The notes below the pieces were generated by a model. The model saw only the letters and a list, made by a program, of their open reading frames with translations. It was not told the origin of the DNA and ran no database searches. From Stichopus chloronotus (Eukaryota > Echinodermata > Holothuroidea > Aspidochirotida > Stichopodidae): 64,000 nt of DNA. A program made the translations under genes and the position numbers. The stretch lies in the NCBI GenBank assembly GCA_021234535.1, contig CM037839.1, positions 24,167,196 to 24,231,195 on the forward strand, given 5' to 3'. Numbering within the stretch: position 1 is the first letter of the stretch; the number at the start of each line of letters is the position of its first letter. Of the stretch, positions 55,651 through 64,000 are shown in pieces.

Positions 55651-56743
55651 GGGCGTCAGCAGGTTTCAGAAAGGGAGGGGGACACTATACTATCTAAGCG
55701 GAGCGCCACCATTGGTTGGCGCGTAGCGTACCAGAAAATTTTGGGTACATAAGACCGCCTAGATCGCAGGAGACGGCCTTCCTGAGTCGTTTTTAGTTAC
55801 ATCAGAACAAGATCTGTGAGAAGAAATTTTGTCTCACAAAACTAAATTCCAACAGAAAGTACTGGTAGAAAGATGCCGTTCTGACACCAAGGGAGACGAA
55901 TTACACAGAGTCCATCTCAAACGAAATATTGAAAAAGTGGCGCCGTCACCTCCGGGATGAGTGGAGTGGTATATATAATACATGCATGTAGGTGCGAGAT
56001 ACCAGTTGTTATGTACCCAGGTACTTTAATAATAATAATAATAATCAGAAAAAGGCACGCAGAGCGTGTATAGCCCCTAGCCGGCACCCAACAATAACGA
56101 TCTTCCGTATCCGGCGAATACATGTAGCCTTAATTACTTAACCCTATACATCCCTATTCGTCCGTCCAGTCCAAGGGACTGGAGGTAGTGATATGAACAT
56201 AGTAACTCATCACCATCTACTGTACCTGTATGGCTTACCCAATCCCTTGGAACCCATACAAACAACATGTGTGCATGATTCAATACACTTTCGAATGGTC
56301 TCTCCCCGACCCCCCCCCCCACCACGAACGAATTACATGGGCAGATTTAGGATATTAGGAGAATGGGAGATAAATGACAGTGCAAGTGATAGATAGCAGG
56401 GGCCCAGGGAGTCCGGATTTCTTGGCCTTAAATATTCGCAGAATATGTCACTGGGTCACTCGGTGCTTGTCCAAACACCCAACTTAGGAGGATTCACCGC
56501 AGTGTCAGAAGTTCCCAAAAATCTCTATACGACTGTCTGATGATCTGATGAACTCTGTGGATTCAACACTCAAGTTAGATTCTACTTGAACCAGCTCAGC
56601 AATTGTGATAGAAAATCGCGCGTATGCATGTGATTTTTTAGTAACTGCTCTGAAAAGTGGGTGGGACAAATGATATGATATCCACTCCACTTTTGAAAGT
56701 GGGGGGACATGTCCCCCCCCCCGTCCCCCACCTGTTGACGCCC
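55651..56743. mobile_element. Inverted-repeat element of about 1.1 kb
   Basis: It starts GGGCGTCAGCAGGTTTCAG and ends CACCTGTTGACGCCC, with G-rich sequence just inside the left end and C-rich just inside the right end. The flanks ATGGACAT and ATGGGCGT agree at 6 of 8 positions, a possible old target duplication. The left part carries the GGAGCGCCACCATTGGTTGG core. An isolated right end of the same kind lies near 9741. No transposase frame was seen. A TAA microsatellite lies at 56028-56043. Confidence 0.6.
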
Positions 56744-56761
56744 ATGGGCGTGGATGTGTGT

Positions 56762-57060
56762 GTGTGTGTCTTAGACAATTGCTTGACTGCGCCGTAACTC
56801 ACCAGAGGAAAGTTCAAGTTGAGTGAAAGTCAAACTTCTTATGCAGGTCCACTATATTGAGAATGTGTGCGTTATTGTTTTTGGTGGAAGTCAAATGTGG
56901 TCTGGGGGACTAGGGACAAAACTCTATTTCTGTGACACTTGCTAAGGTATCCTCTAATTACTTAAGGTGGGAAAGTCGGATGAAAGTGAAACTTGGTATG
57001 TAGGTGTGCCATATTGAGAAGGTGTGCCCTATTGTTTTGATATAGGTCATAGGTCAACCG
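56762..57060. repeat. Tandem pair of about 150-bp units
   Basis: AAAGTCAAACTTCTTATGCA...TATTGAGAATGTGTGC near 56826 is matched by AAAGTGAAACTTGGTATGTA...TATTGAGAAGGTGTGC near 56980. Confidence 0.6.
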
Positions 57061-57500
57061 GGGGGAGTAGGAATCTGGCTACCTTTTTAACAGGACATCT
57101 GAAGTTATAAAACTTGGACAAAAGGTTAAGAATGCATGTGACTGCTCTTCTAAAACAATTCTACACAGAGACCGCACCACATCAAAGGCTGTGTGGGGTA
57201 TGGTCAGATATCAAACTTGTCACCTGATGTGTGCCCTCCAGTGTTTTGACATTCATTCTGCCCACAATGCAGAAATAATGAATTGGCAAATGCTCCATTG
57301 AGTAGAAACTTTCTCAAATAACTGTCAGATATCAAGGTTGCAGTGTGCATTATTTTCTCCGTGAGGTGATAATGTGTAATCAAGCAGAGAATGAAAATGT
57401 AACGAATTTTCAGAGGGACAGTTTTATCATGACTTGGTATATGGATGCATTGTGGTAGTGGCTGCCTTTGGGGTGTTAAAGAGTTTGAGATCCAAGACAT
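57061..57500. other. Intergenic, no gene recognised
   Basis: The minus-strand frame at 57204-57515 (103 residues) shows no domain. Confidence 0.4.
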
Positions 57501-58420
57501 GGGCTTATGGACCATTTTATGAAATCATGCAAAATGTTTCTTTTCTGCATATTTTGATGTAAAATGTGAAACGTTTGTCAAATTTATGTTGTGGTAGTGG
57601 AACCCTGGATGTTCAGGCTTTTTTTTAGTCCAAGGTACAAATGGATCATATAAACCCTTGAATTAAATCACGCAAAGTGCTTCTTCTACTACAGATTGTA
57701 TGGTATTCAGTTGAAAATGTGTCACCTTACTACTATACTAGGAGCTCCTTCACGGTGTTCAGAATTATTGGTCCCATATGGGGCCATATTTAGATCATTT
57801 TATGAAATCATGCTTTTCTGCATACTTTGCTTTACAATTTGAAATCTTTGTCAAATTACATTGTGGTGGTGTTTAAGATATTTGTGTGGAAGCCCCAAGC
57901 GGGCAATATGGGCCATTTTATAAAATCATGCAAAATTCCTCTTCTCTTACAGATTGAATGTTATTAAGTTGAAACTGTGTCACGTTACTACTATGGTAGT
58001 GGTTTCGTCGGGTTTTTCAGGATTATTATGAACCATTTTATGAGATCATGCAAAATGTTCTTTTCTGCATCACAACGTGAAATTAGCATTACCCATTGTG
58101 TTTTCAGGATTTGGGGGTCCAAGGTCTAAACCGGCCTATATGGTCCATGTTATGAAATCATGCAAATGCTTATTCTTCTACAGATTGTATGGTATTAAGT
58201 TGAAATTGTGTCACATGCCTACTACGGTAGTGGTTCCTGTGGACCCACGAGGACAATTTTATGAAATCCGGTTTGTTTTTTTTTCATGTTTGCTGTACAG
58301 TGTGAAATGTTTGTCAATTAGCATTGTGTAAAACCCCTTCCGAGTGATATAGTTTTTTTTTTTTTTTACAGATTACATGTTACAACGTTGGTTTTTTTTT
58401 TCAGATTAGTACTAGAGTGC
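57500..58420. repeat. Two-type alternating satellite, monomers about 115 bp
   Basis: CCATTTTATGAAATCATGCA or variants recur near 57513, 57655, 57794, 57911, 58030, 58143 and 58254. Two monomer types alternate. Type A continues TTCTTTTCTGCAT...GTGAAAYGTTTGTCAA. Type B continues CTTCTTCTACTACAGATTG...GTTGAAANTGTGTCAC...ACTACTATGGTAGTGG. This gives about three dimers of about 230-280 bp. Confidence 0.75.
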
Positions 58421-58950
58421 ATCTCACTGATATATGGTGCCTCAAAATATTGTGGTGTCACAAATTTAGACATCCCTTGTATTTGCAAATTCTGCCATTT
58501 ATTTCGCAATTCATTACATTCTTGCATAGGCACATCCCACTGATATGAATGAATTATGAGGATGCTTTCTCAAGCATATTGCAGAGTTCTTTATTATTTC
58601 AATGCTATCACAAATTCTGAACTGCAGGGAAGTAAAAAAAAGATTTTACAACTTGGCAACTAGCACTAATGTCTTCATATTTCCAAACGACCTATCATGA
58701 CTGACAAGCCTAGTCTGCTTTCAAGAGCGAAACCACGGCTTTGGTACAGGGTATATAATCTGGGTCAGTTGACCGAAACTGTGAAGAAGTTGCTGTAAAT
58801 CAAGGTGAGGTGTCAAACCTGTGTCAATTTTAACTACAATTTGACATTAAAGTCATCATTGACTGGTCATTATTTATTGAGGAGGAATGAATGTATAACA
58901 AACTGACTTAAAGGAGGATAGTTTGTTTCCTATGACGATGGAAATCTATC
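58421..58950. other. Intergenic, nothing recognised
   Basis: No gene. The right end may belong to the decayed 3' region of the adjacent LINE. Confidence 0.4.
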
Positions 58951-61900
58951 TTGGTTTGTAGTACACAATGATACAGTAGTAACAAACGCCCTCTTCAAAC
59001 ATGAAACGGTAAAAATGGCCCTATTATTTACTTAAATGAAAGATTTATTCCAGATGAGTTGGGTTTCGAAGTTTCTAAAGGGGTTATGGAAAGAAACAGT
59101 AAACCAAGAGCGAACAACGTCTGAAACAAAATTATTATAATTATAATTACAATTATAATTATTGTAGTTAGATCAGTACTTTTTTTTCCAAATGTAATAA
59201 GAGACTTATCAAAAAATATCTTCCAAAGGCCTGGATTATCGTTGATGTAACGGCGATGATCCAAGTACATTTAAGTCCTGCAATGAATTCATCAACAGGA
59301 GTAACAAAATTTAAAGGGATTCACAGGAGTATCACGACTGACCTTCTCTCTACTATTGCTCCAAATGAGGTTAAAAATAATTTGATTGAAGCTCTTAGTA
59401 AAGTGATCTGGAGGATTCGGGAGGACGAGAAACAAGAAAACTAACTGTGAAAGGGCGAACGTCTTAAAGGAGAATGAAACCCTGGGGATATCTTTATAAA
59501 ATATGAAGCAGAAGTGTTTGACAAAACACTTGTCAAGTTTCATTAAAAAATGCTCTTCCCTTCCCAAGGTATGCACTTTTGAAATCTACAGAAGGGTGCT
59601 GCCATTTTTGTCTGTTGATTGTGAACAGATTTGAGTAAGTCCAAATATGATGTCACATAACCCCTGACAGCAGGAAGTTAATGTATTTCTTTGTTTTCCT
59701 TTCTCATCATTTCCATGAATGCTTGTACACTGTACACAATTTTGTGTTGAATTATTGAGATGTATCATGCAATGATCAAATTATTCATAATTTCATTTAC
59801 ATAGATGCATAATTATTACAACTATTTGTCAACAAATTATAAAGAAAAACAAAAGCTTTTCAATAACAAGTGGTCAGGTTATAACAACACAATCTCAGCA
59901 TGGCAGCATCCCGATTGATTTTTATGAACTTTCAAATGGCAATATCTTGAAAAGTAAACAACATATGCACATGAAATTTGGTGACGGTGATCACGACAGG
60001 TTTGTCTTTCATTTGACGGTGATTTTTTATTGTAAAACGTTCTGACTTTCATTCTCCTTTAAGAATGGTGTTCCTACCAACAAGAGTGAGATCCCTCGTA
60101 GACCATAAACAAAGAATCTGTTGACGTGATAAGACGTGATAACTTAGGGGAAAAATTAAGAGAGAAAAGGTCCCAAAGGAAACAAAATAGATTTATCCAA
60201 ATTGACTTTCAAACCAGAAGCAATGTAAAAATCATGGAGAATGGAGATGGTCCCTCTAAGAGAATTAACGCTCCCGTCTACATAAAGATTAGTGTCATCA
60301 GCATACTGAGAAATTTCCACTACATTGTTTCCAATGTGAACGCCATTAACAATATCACTGTTAATGAAAGTCCGGGCCAAAGTTTCAGCACAAATTAAAA
60401 AAGGTAAGGGCTAAGAGGACACCCTTGGCTGACACCCCTACATAATTCCAAACTACTTGATGAATAACCATTATTACACACAGAACTGTAGATATTTTGG
60501 TGAAATAAACTCACCCAACGAATAAAACAGTCACCAAAATTGAAAGCTTTTATTTAAAAAATTTATTTTAATTTTATCACAAACCTTCTCAAAATCTAAA
60601 GGAAAAGAAAACTAGGCTTTTTTATTATAGGAACAGTAATGAGGCCTAGTGTGAATCTAATATTTTCCCCAATAAATCTTCCTCTCAAAAAACCCACTTT
60701 GGTTTTGACCAATGATAGACGGAAGGACAATTTTCAAACCACCAGCCAGAACCTTTGCCCCAATTTTGAAGTCACTTTTAAGCAGAGAGATATATAGGTT
60801 CTTGAGGAAAGAAGGATCTTTACCGTCTTCAGGAATAACAGTAATAATACCTCTTCTCTGCTCCGGGGATAGTTCTCCATTTAAAAAAGCAAAGTTGAGT
60901 GAGTTAACTAAAGGTTGTCCATCAATATGCCAGAAACGAAGGTAAAAATTGGTGCTAAGTCCATCACTGCCAGGGGATTTATTCAAAGTCATACTATCAA
61001 GAGCAACTTTAAATTCCTCAACAGTAATAGGGCCATCACAAATCGAAGAAAGATGATCATCCAAGACACTGTCAAGTGGCAAGTTATTAAAAAAAGAATC
61101 AGAGTTATGATTCTCTGCAGTATATAAAGAGGTATAAAAATGACCAAGAGCATCTAAGATTTCCTTTGCATCAGAGAGGATGGCACCATTCTCCTGTCTA
61201 ATACGATAAATAGTATTATAATTCTTATTACGACTTTCAAGATTCAGAAAATATTTCGTATTTCTCTCACTAGATTCAACCCAACGTGCCCTTGATCTAA
61301 CAATGATATCATTTATAGCTTTTGCTCATACAGAAGCTGAAGCTTATTTTGAGCCTCTAATAAGGAAGCATAGAGAGAATCTGACCAGTTATTAAATCAG
61401 TGATGTAATTAATAAGATCTTTTTCATAACGTCTATTATTGGCTGCTAGTTCTTTACTGTAAGTAATGGTGAATTTACGAATAATGTATTTGAGATAGTC
61501 CCAAAACATTGATGGATTCAAATTATAAGAATTACTAAGGTGATGATAGAGGCCATCAGTCACAGCTTGAACGTAGTCCAAATCAAGTAAAAGAGAATTG
61601 TTGAATTTCCAAAATCCGGGACCCCGTTTAGCAAGAGAGAAATTAAAGGAAATTCTTAAACGAGTGATCAGAGCGAAGCCCTGCAGGACTAAAATAGTCA
61701 GCTAGAACGTAACGGGATATATTCCTAGAAATAAGGAAAATATCCAAACAGCACTGAAAAGATACCTGGGATAATGTTGGACTTCCAAGTGAAAGCTTTT
61801 GAGAGAGGATTCGTTTCTCTCCAAATATCAACTAAATCAAAATGGTGCATGACATTTAACATTCTTCTCTAGCCTTGTAATTTGTTCGGCGATTACAGGA

Positions 61901-62372
61901 TTGTTTTTCAAGATCTAGATTGAAAACAAAATTAAAATACCCTCCAAAGATAATATTGTCTGAAGTGAAACATTGCAATAAAATGAATAAAATCCTGTAA
62001 GAAACACGGGCTGTCTAAGTTTGGACCGTACAGACAAATAGGAATTTAAACAGTGTCATCAAATAAAACATCCAAAATAATGTACCGACCATCTAAGTCA
62101 CTATGGACTTTTAAAACATTAATAGACAAAGAGGGATTAAATAAAACATACACACCTTTACTCCTCGATGAGCCATGGCAGAGAATAACGTTGCCTCCCC
62201 ATTCACTGCGCCCAATATTTCTCATCATCCAGAGAACTGTGAGTTTCTTGGACAAAGATAATATCAAATTTGTGGTTGTGGATGTATGCTTAACACCTAT
62301 CTACGTTTAGAGGGTTGTCTCAAACCTCTAGCGTTATACGTTGCTAGTTTAAGCCTGCCCGTAGTTTAATGA
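58950..62372 (-). mobile_element. Degenerate L1/Tx1-like LINE, interrupted by a MITE
   Basis: Read right to left, the pieces run in the order of one LINE ORF2. The endonuclease start is at 62372 (KLATYNARGLRQPSKRR), with EWGGNVILCHGSSRSKGVYV and SDLDGRYIILDVLFDDTV at 62046-62267. ISRNISRYVLADYFSPAGLR follows at about 61700. The linker (MFWDYLKYIIRKFTITYSKE) is at 61357-61581. Reverse transcriptase fingers (SMTLNKSPGSDGLSTNFYLR; SPEQRRGIITVIPEDGKDP) are at 60657-61082. The catalytic YADD is at 60294-60305. The thumb/C-terminal part (NPPDHFTKSFNQIIFNLIW) is at about 59350-59410, and YLDHRRYINDNPGLWK is just beyond. At least six frameshifts make it inactive. The 3' limit near 58950 is uncertain. 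The style of the motifs is that of the Tx1 branch of L1. Confidence 0.88.
59468..60058. mobile_element. MITE with TTAA target duplication nested in the LINE
   Basis: The element starts AGGAGAATGAAA and ends TTTCATTCTCCT, a perfect inverted repeat. TTAA flanks both sides (59464-59467 and 60059-60062). Its 591 bp carry no gene. Joining the LINE across it gives RDLTLVGRNTILKTFALSQL in one minus-strand frame, exactly where LINEs have this motif. TTAA duplications are known for piggyBac and Kolobok transposons; the ends are not the CCC of piggyBac, so Kolobok-like is more likely. Confidence 0.9.
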
Positions 62373-63270
62373 TGTAATGAAGAACGTTAATGGAATGCCG
62401 ACATCGAATAGGTGTGGCTAGAGGACAAAAGCAACTATGCAATTGATGCAGAAGTATCCACTTGGACAATCACAGCCTTAAAGTGACCAGAAATGCTAAT
62501 AAGAGGAGCGTATAAACGATTGAACTTTGAAAGTAGATAATAAGGGCTTGCAAATTCAAAATACTAACAAAAATTCTCGTAAAAATAATCCTACATGAAC
62601 GAGGGCGTATCTGGCATTATAAAAAAATACATAACACACAGTCCATCAAGTAACATAAAAGATGATGTAAGTGCATGTCATTCATGCGAAATACATTATG
62701 AGGATTCATGAAAATTGTAAGGGTGGCCGGACTGAGTACGCCAGCGGTCTCCAGAGAAATGCAAAAAGTTCCATTACTGTAAAAATGGGAGACTTGGTCC
62801 TTCCAACGTCTTTTCTCTTGCAGGCCTGGTTCGGGTGCGGTTTACCACCCCGTGGGTCTATCATCCACAACTGTCCTGTATTTCATCCTACAAATTAGGC
62901 CCACTGATAGTACCATTCATTCAACTCTCTCGTTCCTAAAGATTCCATGAAGTTTATGAATGTACACCAGGTCGGTTGCTAGGTTACGTCAATATGACTA
63001 TCGACTAAATCACGAATGTATGAAAATTTAAAATTGTTGTTTTGATTTCCAAATTCTTCCGTGTTGTCGAATACATATTGTCACGTGATTGATTAATTTC
63101 CTAGTTCCCACATTGCCCCTCGACGTAGCTACGTACACCCAAAGTAACAGGCTTGGTTACTAAAAAAGACTCTAAAGACAGCGTCTAAAGACGCTAAACA
63201 CTAAACTTGGACGCAAAAAACATCACTAAACACTGCAGGTAATGACATACGACGAGCCTTCAAGTACGTA
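62373..63270. other. Intergenic, no gene recognised
   Basis: No supported frame. Short repeated CTAAAGAC/CTAAACACT motifs occur near 63168-63235. Confidence 0.5.
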
Positions 63271-63275
63271 TACGT

Positions 63276-63308
63276 AGTTGAACAATAGAAATACTATATT
63301 GTTCAACT
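63276..63308. repeat. Hairpin with 12-bp perfect stem
   Basis: AGTTGAACAATA (63276-63287) pairs with TATTGTTCAACT (63297-63308) across a 9-base loop. Confidence 0.85.
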
Positions 63309-63399
63309 AAGTATTTTAGTTGAGACTACCTGAAGATTTTATACGAGTCTACAAGATTGTTTGTGGTTTTGATAATTTATCATTTTCTGATTTTTCGAG

Positions 63400-63700
63400 T
63401 TTTCAGATAGCAAACTTACAAGAGGTCTTTGTCTACAAGAAACTTTTGGGCTTTGCAAACCCCCAGATTCCCGGAAACGGCACTTCCCATGTCTTCTAAG
63501 CCGTACGTATCCAGCCTTTAAAAAGGGATCGTACCGTCTGCAACTTTTCAATCATAAGGAAGTTTCATCTATGAAAAAGGAATACGTCATATAAAAAGTC
63601 ATAGTTGAATTATGCATCCTGGTCATGTTTTGAGCACTTTGCAAATGTTTTGGCTGAACATACTCCCCCTCCCCCTCTCCTCCAATAGTGTTGGAAAACC
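63400..63700 (+). repeat. hAT-like core repeat fragment
   Basis: CTACAAGAAACTTTTGGGCT, then TTTGCAAACCCCCAGATTCC matches the core at 7340-7400 and, reversed, at 25830-25890. GAGCACTTTGCAAATGTTTT also matches 7556-7575. Ends were not found. Confidence 0.65.
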
Positions 63701-64000
63701 TTGCTCAATTTCCCACGAACACAATTAAAATGTTTCTGGTTTCCCGTTTTTGCTTGCACGCAAATCTGTGTGGTGTTCAGTCTCGCCTTAGGACCCGACT
63801 GCGCTCAGCTGTGGAACCTCTTACATGGATCGGGAGGAGGAGGGGGAGGGGGGTTCTTGGATATCAAAATGATAAAACATGTGTAGCTGCATACAGTATG
63901 ACTTGCCCTAACGTTTGTCCTTTCTTTACATTCGCCACGAGGCCACGGAAACGGAAAATATTTTAAATCTGTGCATATTGCTTACATCCACAACTCCCTC
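63700..64000. other. Window end, nothing recognised
   Basis: A G-rich tract lies at 63835-63852. A 92-residue frame shows no domain. Confidence 0.4.

Overview
The window is animal nuclear DNA. It is AT-rich, its genes are sparse and split by GT-AG introns, and most of it is intergenic sequence full of old transposons, foldbacks and satellites. The gene types are a chloride-dependent animal alpha-amylase and an EDA/Eiger-like TNF ligand. Together with the repeat style (hAT-type MITEs, L1/Tx1-like and CR1-like LINEs, many G/C runs) they suggest a marine invertebrate deuterostome, most likely an echinoderm. The species is inference.

Left part (1-24 kb): one convincing gene, a single-exon TNF-family ligand on the minus strand (3855-4826). 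Two abutting NF-kB-type sites lie about 150 bp upstream of its start. The rest is non-coding: a repeat composite at 7.2-9.7 kb, a foldback at 10 kb, two arrays of a 20-21 bp quasi-palindrome at 17.9-18.7 kb, and two LINE 3' ends facing each other at 21.7-22.8 kb with a long hairpin between them.

Middle (25-53 kb): a direct segmental duplication of about 6.5 kb (about 26.34-32.95 and 46.03-52.4 kb) carries two alpha-amylase genes of identical three-exon design. Copy 1 keeps every catalytic and chloride-binding residue but has a one-base frameshift in exon 2 and a lost conserved cysteine. Copy 2 is clearly a pseudogene. A 750-bp hAT-like MITE sits inside the coding part of its exon 1 with a perfect 8-bp target duplication. 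It also has an Asp-to-Tyr change in conserved region I and a 40-bp deletion with a premature stop in exon 3. A sister MITE with its own perfect 8-bp duplication lies between the two genes at 36.9 kb. A 1.13-kb foldback element built of quasi-palindromic units (38.7-39.8 kb) and a possible CRE/TATA promoter (40.2 kb) also lie between them.

Right part (53-64 kb): no host gene is recognised. There is a 1.1-kb inverted-repeat element, a two-step satellite array (57.5-58.4 kb), and a degenerate L1/Tx1-like LINE on the minus strand (about 58.95-62.37 kb). A 591-bp MITE with TTAA duplications is nested in that LINE; removing it restores the LINE reading frame.

No new enzymatic system was found. The main points are the transposon-disrupted amylase duplication, the kB-flanked intronless TNF gene, and several unnamed palindromic repeat families.
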